Origin: Hydractinia symbiolongicarpus
Taxonomy: Eukaryota; Cnidaria; Hydrozoa; Anthoathecata; Hydractiniidae
Reading direction: 5' to 3'
Length of the DNA: 64,000 bases
Assembly (NCBI RefSeq): GCF_029227915.1
Contig: NC_079883.1
Location: forward strand, 14,384,001 to 14,448,000
Position 1 is the stretch's first letter, and the number at the start of each line of letters is the position of its first letter. The position numbers and the translations under genes are program-made. Shown in pieces: positions 37,029 to 48,930 of this stretch. The notes below the pieces were generated by a model. That model was not told the origin of the DNA. It was given only the letters and a program-made list of their open reading frames with translations, and did no database searches.

Positions 37029-37380
37029 ACTTTTAAAATGCGTTCTAAAAAAGCTTTTCTATCGCCGCTTTTTGTTCTTAAACTTTTAAAATGCGATCTA
37101 ATGAAACTTTTCTATAGTCTTTCTTCGTTCTTAAATTTTAAAAACGCCATCTAAAAAAGCTTTTCTATCACCACTTTGTGTTCTTAAACTTTTAAAATGC
37201 GATCTAATGAAACTTATCTATCGCCGTTCTTCGTTCTTAAATTTTTAAAACGCGATCTCAAAAAGCGTTTCTATCACCACTTTTCATTCTTAAACTTTTA
37301 AAATGAAATCTAACAAAGCTGCTTTTTCATCGCCGCCGTTCTAAAAAAGCATTTTGAACGCCGCTTTTTGTTCTTAGGTC
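37025..37380 (-). repeat. ~56-bp minisatellite, reverse orientation, second part
   Basis: About six units such as CTTAAACTTTTAAAATGCG, ATCTAAAAAAGCTTTTC and TATCGCCGCTTTTTGTT. It continues the array interrupted at 36055 and is the inverse of the array at 32.9 kb. Confidence 0.85.
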
Positions 37381-37389
37381 GAGCATCTA

Positions 37390-37880
37390 AACATGTGCAA
37401 AATTAACATTTAGCTTTGTGTAAAAAGAAATAAAATTGCATGCGCGCTTTCGTAAAACACGAGCATCAGAGAAAACATAAATAAACAATAGATATTCAAA
37501 TCTTTCTTAAAATTTATTTTCTCTCATTGATCTCTTGACGACTACAGCAATTAAATACAACAATGGGACACACGCAGTTCACATGAGCTAATTAAATGCC
37601 GCGAACAAGACATGAATTCTATTGTTTTCAACATGCGAAAATAGCTCATGTATTTAACAATAGGTTAACAATAACAACGAAAGTTCTGACGCTTCTGAAA
37701 GCTCATGCGAAGGTGATAGCTATTGCATACATGTAAAGTTACATTCATGTGGTACTGTATCTACATTTTATGTAACGTGAAACTGCCGTTATGATCCTAT
37801 CCTTTTAGTTTTATATGTAACTACATAGTTTGTCAGTAAAAATGGAGTGACTATATTTCATGTATTCAACAGTAGAGCTA
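37390..37880. other. spacer before the lectin gene
   Basis: Probably holds the promoter of the next gene, but I see no clear core promoter motif. It contains the right copy (37728-37744) of the 17-bp inverted repeat. Confidence 0.4.
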
Positions 37881-37890
37881 ATGTTAAAAA

Positions 37891-40714
37891 ATGCTTCAAA
37901 CTATATTGCGTAACAGGTACATGTTTGTCACCTGCTTGGCTTTTTTGTGGTGCCTTATATTCTTAATACCAAGAATTGGAAACAAGTATCGTAACTATAA
38001 ACCAGATTTTAGGTATGTGTTATAGTATATATTTATGTGTATTAGCTTTAAAATTGAATAAGGAGGTCTATAATGTGCTCCGAGCTTATTAAGCATATTT
38101 TAGTAAACTTCATTAGTCAAAGTAAAACTAAAGTATGTCATTGGTGTTGAATCTAAAAGTCAGTAAAGTTTTTTTACATCTTTGTATTTGAAAAGTGAAA
38201 TTGTATTGTACACAAAATAAAAAAAAACTTGAAATTTCGTCATAAAATTAATGTTTTTTTTAATATTGCTACCTTATTAGAAAATCATCTGAAATTAGAT
38301 GTGGAATAATAGTGACAATATTTTATTCCAAAAAGTACTTAACGTACTAATATACATGAAATTATTACACTGACTTCTTGACATTTTATATCTTTTAAGC
38401 AACTTTAATTTAATTTCAGTTGCTAAGGGCAAAATGTTGATTTCAGCCTTAAAATTTCTAAAGAAGTTGCTAGGTGTAACACTCAAATTTACAACAACCC
38501 AGCGTTACATTTGCTATTTTTGTGTTTTATGTTACTGTGTTATGTTTTATGTTACTGTTGCTTGTTAGACTATCCAGATTTAAGCTGCCTGGGGCTTATT
38601 TCTCAGAAATGATTTGAGTTAAATTAAATTGAATTAAAAGAAAGGGGTTTGTTAGAAGATGTCTTTATAGTTTGCCAACTTGTTGGCTTATCTTTTATAA
38701 ACAATTTATCCTGAAACAAAAAGGAAAATTCAGCAGAAAAAATTCAAAACAGCAAACTACTCTTTAAAACTGTTTTTAAATTTGATTTGATTGTTGGATG
38801 AAATGGTTAAAAATCAGTTTTGACAGTTGCTGACATAAATATGTAATCATTATAGAATGTGTATTTTTTTAAAAAAAACTTTAATCAGTTTAGGTAAACC
38901 CACATGGGGAATTATTCAACTCAGTGCACTTTTTTGTCAGGAATGATTTTAAGGATGGGGGTCTAATCGAAAGGAGATGGCTTAATCAAGTATGTACTCG
39001 GTACGGTTGACAATAGTATGGCAATGGAAATTTTTTTTGAAAATAGATCTGAATGATAATGAATAATCAATCTCTGGGGCGAATTAATCTTTGGAAGTGT
39101 AGAAAATCATTTTTTTAAAAAGAGTGAAATTTTATATATTCTCATCTTGATATTTACAGCCACGTGAACATCAATGCGCCTAAAAAGGATGTGCAAGTAA
39201 TGACAGAATCGCATGAAGATGAAAAGGAAGATAAGGCTCAAACTTACGTTGATGATGAACTTGAATACCTGCATGCAGGGTAATTTTTTAATTTAAAATG
39301 TTAATAATGTGTTTGTAGTATGGGGGGATATAAGTATGCATTAAAGCGTTTATATCACATTTTTGTGTCCCTTGTCAAATAAAACATATTTATATAATGC
39401 ACTTGTGCTGGTTTCCAATAGTGAAGAGGGGGGTGTAGCTTATAGGGGTCCTCCCCCTTTAAGCTACACCCCTTATAAGGACAAGTAGGGAGGGATTGAT
39501 TGAAAACATTTGAAACATTTGAACATCAGTGAACAATATGTTGGGTGGTTCAACATATAATAAATATAAGTATCATAAAACTAGATGTTAAGCATTCTTT
39601 ACATAAACAAAAAAAAAAAAACGAGATCCAAGGTAGCATAAAATTCAAGGGGATGTAGAATAAGAATGTCTTTGCTGGAAGAAAATATAAAAATTAATAT
39701 GCATGGAAGAGCACTATTGGAGACTCAAGAGTATTTATAGTTTTCAAGCCTAGAAGAAACCACTTTTTGAAAGTTAAAATCGCACATTCCTATTTTTTTC
39801 CCAGAATATAAAGTTGAACCTGTCATTTTTAGAGAGTTTCAGCAAGAAAACCTATGTTTGGATACTTTAGATGGTGTGATCGGCTCACAGCCAGGTTTAT
39901 GGCAGTGTCATGGAGAGGGTAGAAATCAGGTATAATATGCTTTTTTTTTTCTACTTTACCGAAATGGGTTTAATGTTTTGTACACTCTTGCTTATTCAAT
40001 ATGTGGTCGTAATCGTTTTTAGTTCTGGTTTATACTAAAAGACACGTTGACCTTAAAGAATAAAGATTTGTGCATCGCTGGTCCGGATGATTTGAAAACA
40101 CCTGGCAAAGTAACTTTACAAAATTGCAACAAAGAAGAGACTCAGGTGAGCAGAATTGAATTTTTGAAAACTCAGTTTCCATTTTCATTTATTAACACAC
40201 ACCCTACTCCCTAATATTAAAATCAGAAAATCAACCTCCTCTCTTGTTAAAACATCCTCAACCATTTCGGTCGAAAAAAAATTTAAAAATATTACATTGA
40301 TGGGTTTAGAAATAGAATAAAGAAAAATGAATAGCCGTTCCCCATTCCCCCTTTCTTCCCCATCTATTTCTCTCCCCCCCCTTCCTTTGCCTTGTAAAGA
40401 TCTTGAAATTTTAATCCACTCGTTTTAATTTCTTAACCCCGGAACCAATAATGGATTTGATGAAATTTACCCCTACAATTAGGTCCACGAGAGTAACTAA
40501 AAACTCATTGATTAATTGAAAATGCATTGATTAAAAAAAATTAGCTTCTTAGTTTCAATTCTCTTTATCTTAGGCATGGACATTTGAGAACAATAACCTA
40601 AAGCTATCAGGATCCTCATTGTGCATATCAAATCGTGATAGAAAAGTTTTTGCTGATCAATGCAATGATGACAAATCGCAAAAATGGAATTTAAAAGTAC
40701 CACCAGGAATGTAG
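37891..40714 (+). CDS. type II membrane protein with a GalNAc-transferase-type ricin lectin domain, no catalytic domain
   Basis: Five exons (37891-38012, 39160-39279, 39833-39929, 40023-40145, 40574-40714) join in phase (2, 2, 0, 0) with GT-AG borders into 200 residues. Residues 1-10 are a short basic cytosolic tail, 11-27 a hydrophobic anchor (MFVTCLAFLWCLIFLIP), and about 28-85 an acidic stem. Residues 87-194 form a beta-trefoil with three repeats ending NQFW, TQAW and SQKW. The six cysteines pair as expected (89/106, 130/148, 171/184). LCLDTLDG and WQCHGEGRNQ are hallmarks of the lectin domain of polypeptide GalNAc-transferases (GALNT). The sugar-binding Asp of CLD is kept only in the first repeat (D91). 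A GALNT normally has a ~350-residue catalytic domain between stem and lectin, and the introns here hold no room or open frame for it. Likely a Golgi membrane lectin for GalNAc-bearing glycoproteins (inference). AATAAA lies at 40740-40745, 26 bases after the stop. Confidence 0.85.
39430..39472. repeat. intronic hairpin, 19-bp arms
   Basis: GGGGTGTAGCTTATAGGGG pairs with CCCCTTTAAGCTACACCCC across a short loop, one mismatch. It lies in intron 2 of the lectin gene and is much GC-richer than its surroundings. Confidence 0.6.
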
Positions 40715-40739
40715 AAAAGATTGTGGACTTACGACGTAG

Positions 40740-40745
40740 AATAAA
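40740..40745 (+). terminator. polyadenylation signal of the lectin gene
   Basis: AATAAA lies 26 bases after the stop codon of the lectin gene, an unusually short 3' UTR if it is the one used. Confidence 0.5.
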
Positions 40746-40749
40746 TTAT

Positions 40750-42710
40750 TTATTTTCACAAATAAGTTTAGAAAATGTAAATATTAAACTATTGTATTTT
40801 GAAATTTCTGAAAGTAGTAAGCTTATACCAATATCAATGTATTTTCGGATTTATCATTTAATGTATTTTTCGCCATGTTTTCTAAAACCCTTTCCATCTT
40901 CTCAGAATTTTGTTCAGTTGGATGCTTTTAGAGTTATTTGTTTCCTTGTTTTCTCTTTAGTTTGTGCAATAGTATTAATGTATTTTTACTCTGCTTTCTT
41001 TGTCATTATACAATACTGCATCAATTGCCCTGGATACACTGATTTTATTGGAAGTCATTTTTTGTGTAATCTCCCAATTAAAATGACCATGTAACTTGCC
41101 TTTTTGAAATACACGTTTTTTAAAAACTATATTTTCTTATTTAGATGTTCAGACAAAAATTTTGATTGCAGTCTTAATTTTGCTACGGTTGATTTTCCAA
41201 TTTCACAAAGTTTTCGCATTAACTTACTTCTTTCGCAATTTAAAAAAAACAATGTTTTCATGTTGTTTCGTAGGTTTCTAGTTAGATTATCCAAGTTTAG
41301 GTCTTGGTTGCTTGATTTTCTAAATTTTAAGACTTACTAGTTGTTTAACAATGGCTTTAGTCTTAAATCAAATCTCATCCCTTACCAAAAACATGTATGT
41401 TTTTCAATAGTTCCTTTGTCTTATATATTGCAGATTCCCGACGTTTTTTTAAGAATAACTCATATCTTTAGGCAAAAACAAAACTGCATTTTTCATATAG
41501 AGTTTTTGTTTATGTTTCTCTTTTTCTGTATTACTTCCACTTATTGTTGTTTTTCTGTATTACTTCCACTTATTGTTGTTAGTTATATTCCACTTATTGT
41601 TGTTGGAGAATAATGTTACCTTCAGTAGCAGAATGAGTTAGATTTGGTAATTGTCGAATACTTCAAATTTATTTTCTCAGAGCAAGAATTTTATCTCTTA
41701 TAGTAGAAACAACATTTTTATTTTATTAATATTTTTTGTCATTTAAGTTTTAAGTCCAAAAATACTTTGAAAAAAGGGGCAGAATCAGCTCCCACCTCCC
41801 CCTGCTTCTATACCCCAATGTGACTAAGGGTTAATCATTAAACTTAAGCTAGTCTACTGGATATTAAAAACCTTAAAGAAAATCGCAAGAATTCAGCATA
41901 TCTATAATAATTTATAAGGAAAATCACTAATGATACAAATTTTATGTAGTTTTTACAGTTTCACGGCTTTAGCACGTTTTTGGAAGGATGATTTTATATA
42001 AAAATGTAATTATATTGTATATTGCTGATTTAATAAATTATAAGAATAGTTTTTAAAAAAGAATTATTTTTATTATTATTTTTTTCATTTTTATTTTTTT
42101 GTTTATGTGACCAGTACTCATAATTAAAGAGTTGGTGCTTTTTTAAGAAAGTATATTTTGAATCTGATATTTTTATAAGATTTCAGAAAAAGGCAATTTT
42201 CTCGAAAACATTGAAGTTAAAATGGTAAATACTTCAACCAGTAACTGCTGGCACCAATTTTTTATAATTGACATGTACGATATATTATTTTAGACATATC
42301 CTTATGACTATGATTTAGAACTATCAGTAGGAATATCAGTAAAAAGATGCTACTAGCCTACCACAGTAGAAAAGTTAAAACTATAATAATTATAATTTAG
42401 CTTTCTTCACCTAAATTCTGCATTTTATTACCTGTTGATGCGCGAGAATCTTGTCAAAGTGCAAGCATTTTAACTTGTCTGTAGAAATTTAAACCCTCTT
42501 CTGACCGCTATGTGAGCGTTAACTTTAAGCCCGCAAGAGCTATTTATATGCTCTGAAAATCTACTAAAGAATCTACTCATTCCCAAAAAAAAAACTTTTT
42601 TTACATGCTTGTTTAACTTGTTTTTAACTTGCTATGTCTTGCAAGGTAAAAGAAATTTTTGACAACGCATGTATGAAGTTTGTTTACATTTGATTTATTT
42701 TTATTTTTTA
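40750..42710. other. intergenic, AT-rich
   Basis: Long plus-strand ORFs here (up to 136 codons) are Phe/Leu/Ile/Tyr-rich with no signal or domain pattern and are the product of T-rich sequence. A direct repeat TTTCTGTATTACTTCCACTT with TATTGTTG occurs twice at about 41523-41577. The UVSSA promoter or a 5' UTR exon should lie near the right edge. Confidence 0.45.
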
Positions 42711-42730
42711 TAGAATACTAAAAAAAACAC

Positions 42731-45700
42731 ATGGAAGGAGTGCAATCGCTTGTGCATGAGGAGATCCACGACATCATTGAAGAATTAACAACAACTGGTA
42801 AAAAAAACCTTGATGAGGACTACGTGAAGAAATTAAAACAACGGTGTAAATGTTCCAACGACAACGTTAAGATAGCTTATAATATTTTGATGTCTCAATT
42901 GGAGAAGCCACATGCGGAAATCCGATTCTCTTCATTCCAAGTCATAGGAAAGTTGTTTAGTAGGTCACATGTTTTCCGACAAATGGTAATATCCGATTTG
43001 CACATTTTATTTCTGCTGACAATCGGGACTGACTTGAAAAAATATCCAACCCCGTTACCACCTCAAGCGGCGAACGATTTAAAAACACTCGCTTTAACAA
43101 CATGCAAAGAATGGTACGTGCATTACGGAAAATTTTATCGAAAATTGGAGCTGGGGTATGAGTTCTTACGTGATGTGAAAAAAGTTGATTTTAACAGTAT
43201 TGATTGTTTGACTGTCGAGCAGAGAGAACAAAAGAGGAGGAGAGTAGAAAAAGAAGAGCGGCTTCGTAAAAGTAAGCTGGAACAGGTTGATATTCAAATT
43301 CATGACTCGTATAATGATGTCATGTCAAATGTGCACCAAATTGAAAGTTGTTTTGAACTTCTCATGCCGAAGCTAACAACTAGTCTCGATGTTTCAGATA
43401 ACCCAGGTAAAATAAAGAATAACTCTGATGACGATGATCTTGATTGCCTTAGTAGTAATCAAGTAAAAATAGACATAAACGAGACAAAAAATAAGGTTGG
43501 TGAGGTAGAAACAGGAGGATTTGATGGAGACAATATGAATGGAGTTGGCAAGGAGACAGGAATTCAAAACAATTACCGGCTCTCTATAGGTATAGATAAA
43601 ACTCTAACTGTACTAGAATCTGATGACAACAAAGATTTGATTAAGAGAACAAGAGAGCTCTATAAAGAACTCAAAGGTCAGTACAACACTGTTAAAAGAT
43701 GGTTGCAGATATTAGTAAAATGCCGTACAACAGATCGAAAGAAGATCGAAGAGATTTTAACCTTGAAAAATTTAATGTCCGCTAAAATAGAGAAATTCTT
43801 GGAATTACAAATTATGCCTGCAAAAGAAAGCGAAAGTGAAAGCGATGAAGACTTTGTTGATGTACCTGAGGTGGTTGCTGGTGATAACAAACATGGTATA
43901 TATATTTTGTATCCTCTGTTTGGTTTTTACATCAGCCAATGTAGTAAATTTTGAACAGTCAAAATTTTCCCAATACAACACAAAGGTGGTTTGTCACTTT
44001 AAGAAGGCCTATCTAGCTGTCTCTCTGTCTGTCTGTCACTCTATCTTCCCGCAAACGGAAGTTAAAAGTGGATGATACGAGTGCGAAATGTTTAAAAGTC
44101 ATGAAAAAAAATTAAAAATAAATTACAGGAAGGAATTGCCTTGACAAAGCACACAAAAATATGTATAAAGACAGAGACGCACACAAAAAAAAATTAAGGA
44201 ACGGTTTTAATAGAAACCTATGTTTGTCTATTTTTATTTGTCCAAAAAACAAATGTGTTTTTCTTTCCTAACTGTATGGTGCTAGATAATCCTGCACGTA
44301 TAATTGTGTTTTTGTGTTTGTCAATCTTGACTTCTTTAGTGGCTTTTCCTATTTAAGAAAGAGGGATAATCTTTTGTCAACGGAAAATACACATTTTGTG
44401 TTTCTTTTCTTATCAAGCGAAATACGTCCATGAATAATTCAGACGTATTCACGATAGATTTTTTCCAACAGAATTCATGGAAAGCTTACTCGCGAAAGTT
44501 GCTAAGATTTTCTTTCGTATGTTTTACTCCAAAACTTTTTGATTTCTCTTTATAGGCTCTTTTAACCGAACAAACTTATTAACAACTGGTGAAAATGACG
44601 AGAGTACTACTCGTCTCGAATCAGATGATCAGCAACCAGGTCCATCGCTGACAAGAAAAGAGAAGCTACTGCAAATTGCACCAGTTGTTTCGTATGGTGT
44701 GGACCTGCAACACTGGGGACAGGATAAAAGAACTATCCCTGTCTCGATCAAGAACGATTCACTGCATAGATTTTGGAAGCCTTCGGAACACGAGGAAATA
44801 TTTGTTCCTGACCAGATTGCTGCAGCTATGAATACGAGGAAAATGAATTTTTTAGGAAAATCCGAACCTGTCAAAAGAAAATGTGGCGCTCCTCTTTCTA
44901 GTGGGGAGTTTTGCGGTCGAATGGATCGTTTTAAATGCCCATTCCATGGCAAGATTGTGGAAAGAGATGGTTTTGGTCGACCCGTCAACTCAGACGAAGC
45001 AGAAAAAGTAAGACTTTAAATCGACTAATCTTTTATGTTAGAACAACTTTTATTAAACAGCGACATCTTACAGGATTTGTTTTTGTCATCTATCTTATTT
45101 TCAGTAAACTTGTATTGCCACTTAAACGGTAGAATTTGTTCCAACGCCTCCTAAATATTTAAGAAATTCCTAAAAAATAATATTCTCTTAAATAATTATA
45201 AAAAACCCTGAAATTTCCTGAGTTTTTGTGAAAACTTTAAAAGTGTCCTAAATTTTAGCGAAAATCATTTATCAAACTCAATTTTTTTGTGGAATATGAG
45301 TCCAAAATATTTATATCTCGCATCAACTAATGCGGTAATGAAATTTGATCAGGCCAATTTGTTTTCCTTGTTTAATTCCTTTCACATCCTTTATTTTTGT
45401 GATTTTAAGTTACACATTCACCAATTCAAATTCTCCAAAATATTTCTATGTATTTTCCGCGCCAATAAAAAAAATCTCCTAAAACAGGTAAAATCCTCCT
45501 AAATGTTAAAAAAATTCGTTAAAAAAATAATTACAAATTGGGAACCCTGAAGAAATTAGTTTTATCCGACACGTTAGTTCTTTGACGTGCTTTGGATAGC
45601 ATAGTTTTGTGGCCCAGGTTATTTCTCAACTTCAAACAAATTAGTGTGACCAGTGAACTGGGTAAAGAAAAGAAAATATTTTACATTCATAATGTTTAAG

Positions 45701-46158
45701 AATTTGAAAATACTAGTCGTTAGCCCGTGGAAAATCCACGGGTTCGCCCGTCGCAGCTAAGCTACCATTTTGCGTGACAGACAGACGTATACGGGCATTA
45801 TAATATACATACACTTTTTGTTATTTCTTTTTTTAAATTCATTTTTCCTTAGGAATTAAAGCGTAAGCATGAGAAAGAAAAATCTGCTAGAGAATCCATT
45901 CAAAAAGAAATCGATGCTGCTCTCGGAACAAACCTGTCTTCTAAAAAACGCAAGAGACGCGAGACACCTCAAGATAAGTCGAAGGCAAGATATGCTCGAT
46001 TAACCAAACTCAATAATGACCAGAGTAAAAGCAGCAGTAGTAAAAGACTCGAGAAGAAAGTTTTTAGTAATCGAGCATTGACAAAAGTTTATCAGAATAT
46101 GAACGAAACGATACGTAAAAAGAATAATGAAAAGTTTGGTTCGAATTTTAATTATTAA
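42731..46158 (+). CDS. UVSSA: UV-stimulated scaffold protein A
   Basis: Three exons, 42731-43895 (or 43880), 44556-45007 and 45853-46158, join in phase (1, 0) into about 640 residues; human UVSSA has 709. UVSSA recruits TFIIH to stalled RNA polymerase II in transcription-coupled nucleotide excision repair. Residues 1-150 are the helical VHS/ENTH-like N-terminus (EKPHAEIRFSSFQVIGKLF, CKEWYVHYGKFYRKLELGY). Residues 366-380 form an acidic string, ESESESDEDFVDVPE, whose F375 and V378 have the spacing of the two residues that human UVSSA inserts into the TFIIH p62 PH domain. The C-terminal DUF2043 block has C498-x9-C508-x7-C516-x2-H519 (KCPFHGKIVERDGFGRP), a zinc-binding signature. KKRKRR (570-575) is a likely nuclear signal. 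Two phase-1 donors (CTG|GTGATA at 43881, ATG|GTATAT at 43896) leave residues 385-389 optional. The start follows a T-rich acceptor (TTTTATAG ending 42713), implying a 5' UTR intron. Confidence 0.95.
43990..44050. repeat. short TCTG repeat in UVSSA intron 1
   Basis: TCTCTCTGTCTGTCTGTCAC, a simple-sequence tract in the first intron after the coding start. Confidence 0.5.
45714..45800 (+). repeat. hairpin-bearing dispersed repeat, copy 1 (UVSSA intron 2)
   Basis: GTCGTTAGCCCGTGG, AAAAT and CCACGGGTTCGCCCGTC form a perfect 7-bp hairpin (45724-45742). It is followed by GACAGACAGACG and TATAATATA. Related copies lie at 52227 and 53316, so this is a repeat family, probably a short non-autonomous element. 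Confidence 0.65.
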
Positions 46159-46159
46159 C

Positions 46160-47740
46160 ACAAGTCTTTGGGTTTTTTATTGCTGCCGGTGTTTTCGTTC
46201 AAAATGGATTTGTTTATATTTTTTTTTCCTGAATGTTTTATTATCCAAAGCTACTTCTTTGTCTCAAATCCTTTTCAATTTTTTGTTACACTTGTTATTA
46301 TCATTGCGTCAACTTTGGCATACTTCCTGTGACCAAACTGCATTCAAAGAAACAAAAAACAGATATTTCTTATGGTTGCGAACTAATCACCTCTTTAAGA
46401 AATCTAACAATCTCCATCTGAAATAACATGGATCATTCTCATAGTGAATGTTACCCATCAACCATTGAATTAGCCTTAAAAATGGGTGTTTAGAACGTAA
46501 AAAAAACTTGTGAGAGACTGGCCACACTCCCTTAACAGTATTACAGGCGTGCAACATTCCTTTTTCACGTGTTAAATGACTTTAAACAACGTTTTGACGT
46601 CGACAACCTGACCATTCAAAAGGCTATACTTGTATGATTTCTTCTCGCTTTGTGTGGTCGTTGAATCAAACAAATGGTAGAGCCATTAGGGATAAAAAAA
46701 ACTTCAGAGTCTGCTGAGTTCCACAGAAACGATTTGACAAACCACTTGCACTGGAGGACGAAATGAAATTATGAAAATAGTATGTTCGGATTATGGATTT
46801 TACTTACCATGTAATGTCGTCAAAGCAGAAGCTAGCAATTTTGTTTGAAAACATCAAGTTTGCATTACCAATTTTAGCCATTGTACCCATACCATCATGC
46901 AAACTGCTCCTAATTAAGTTTATTTATTTAATGTTACCTTCTTGCGAGAAATTAATGAATCAGAAAATTACCAATTCAGAAAATTGGCGTACTTGATATT
47001 AACTCGGTTCGTCGAAATTTCCATTTAACTTCGTTTGCAATAATTACACGAAATCAACGTTCGTGAAATAAAACAGTCAAAAAATTATTGTCAATAAACG
47101 CATATATGGTATTAATGCGTCATAAAATTACCGCGCTTAAGGGGCAAACCGCGTTAATTTAATGATTCGTTGATGTCATTAAAAGTACTTATGACCCTGG
47201 CCTAGCTTATAGCTTTTTTTTTTTACGTGCTTGAAATTGCAGATCAGGCCTCTTCCCGTCTCTCAAATAAACATTTCATCTAAGCATGAAGAGAAAGTGA
47301 CTGTTGGAAGAAGCATCAAAGTGTGTTCTAGACATCTGTTCAAATAAACTGTTACCTTACTGTGAATTTTGGACCGAAGTAAATGGAATGATTCTTTCAC
47401 AACATGTAAGTTTTAAAATAGGAACATTCCACTCCTATTATTGAAAACAATGAAATGCTCGTCTCTCGGCTCTTAAGCCTTTATTACGGAGCAATATGGC
47501 AGTACAAACTTTGTCGGTTTTAGTGACAAAATTTTAGGGTGGGTGATAAAGGCTTGGGCTAACGAAAAATTAACGCTGACGAAAATATTAACCATTGTAG
47601 CTGATGATAGAGAAAACAGATCAATTTAGGTATGAACGGACTGTAAGATATTGAAATTTCTGCCATTCTGCTCTAGCACAAAAAAATGAGACTCGTTATG
47701 AATTTTCTTGCCCCCGGGAAATGGGAAGTAATCTGAATTC
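46160..47740. other. 3' flank of UVSSA, no further gene
   Basis: Possible polyadenylation signals AATAAA occur near 47066, 47090 and 47265, so a long 3' UTR is possible; nearer ones were not seen. ORFs up to 99 codons look like chance. Confidence 0.4.
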
Positions 47741-47751
47741 AAAATACTCAC

Positions 47752-47900
47752 GTGCCGCGTGACCTAGTGGTTATAGAGGCGCTTCGTGGTGGTTCGGTTC
47801 ACAGTGCGGGCATGTTCGGAAAGTGCCTTTACCGCAGCTACGGTTCAACCCATGTCATAAAAGGAAATTGTACAATGCCAGTGTATACTTAATGCATACA
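47752..47900 (+). repeat. tRNA-derived SINE
   Basis: GCCGCGTGACCTAGTGGTTA is a tRNA-like head with A-box (TGACCTAGTGG at 47760-47770). GGTTCAACCC (47842-47851) matches the B-box. The 80-base spacing is longer than in a tRNA, so this is a SINE rather than a tRNA gene. Confidence 0.6.
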
Positions 47901-47909
47901 TTTAGAACA

Positions 47910-48285
47910 CTGGAGCCACAGGAATAACAGTGTTTCCAACGCTAAAGTGGCTATTCTGTATAAGTATTCCGAACAAAAACCGCACTTTTTGATCATTAGT
48001 TACCCACATTTTCTTTGTTTACGTGGTTAATATTAATCGGCGAAAAATCTTCTACGGTGTTTTGGTCTTAACCAAACAAACATAATTAAATATTGGACTG
48101 TTTAAAAAAGATATCGCCGAAAAAGATAAATGCGCCTTTGTGCGCATTTATTGATTTAAATTTATTTCGTGGGTGAAGCCCAGTTTTGTTATTCTCGAAG
48201 ATTTTTTTCTTAGCGGGATGCATGATAGAAACGTTGCGTACGCTCTTCTTAACTAACCACTCATTACTAACTCATTAGAAATTTT
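47910..48285. other. no supported gene
   Basis: A small hairpin AAATGCGCCTTTGTGCGCATTT (about 48129-48150) is present. No coding sequence. Confidence 0.4.
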
Positions 48286-48291
48286 TACATT

Positions 48292-48365
48292 GTTGTAGGG
48301 CGCTCGGCTCCAGTGAAGACGTTCACAGGTTCAATTTCGGGCCGAGTCTTTCCAGAGACTACAAA
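48292..48365 (+). repeat. tRNA-derived SINE, second
   Basis: GGGCGCTCGGCTC followed by ACAGGTTCAATTTCGGGCC (B-box near 48329) resembles a decayed tRNA-like SINE head, about 500 bases from the one at 47.75 kb. Confidence 0.5.
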
Positions 48366-48379
48366 AGTATGAATCCATC

Positions 48380-48920
48380 CATTCTGCTTAACGTTCAGCA
48401 TGAGAATAGTGTTGATAGCTTGAGCGGTTGTCTAGTTGAGCGGCTCTTCTTGCGCGCCTTTCATTTGCTCAAATTGGAGCTTTAAATGCACTAGGACCCA
48501 CTTTGCAGAACCTCAATTGATAACAGTGCCATTAGGAACTGAATAGGCTATCCTGGGTAAATAATAGTAATAATAATGGCAGATTTACCGCAAAATATTT
48601 GTTATATGCTTTTTAAAAAAGTTTTCGCTGTCGTAATTTTTCGGGAAAAGAACTTTTAGTCCCGAATAGGGTAGGCAAGGTGGCGGTACTAAGTGAAAAA
48701 AATTAAAATGTGAATTGAAACCTGCTTACTGCCAGGCTATATGCTATCGATGTGCTGCTGCTTCATTTTATGACATTCCGAAATACCGATTGTACTGGTC
48801 CGTGATGATTGGATTAATCCGTTATCCGAAATGACTGCACGAGTGACTCATTATAGAACTTACAATCTGTTAGTGTAATTCTTGGGTGAAAAAAAATTTG
48901 AAAACAAAGTATTGTACAAA
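48380..48920. other. no supported gene
   Basis: Sequence without recognisable exons. It may be the far 3' flank of the minus-strand gene. Confidence 0.4.
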
Positions 48921-48930
48921 AATATTTATA

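Noticed and set aside
40684-41613. Three consecutive plus ORFs (136, 78 and 90 codons) after the lectin gene
   Set aside because: They are Phe/Ile/Leu/Tyr-rich, lie in T-rich DNA, have no domain pattern, and the first overlaps the last lectin exon in another frame.
44629-44988. 119-codon minus ORF opposite UVSSA exon 2
   Set aside because: It is the antisense shadow of the conserved UVSSA C-terminal exon.
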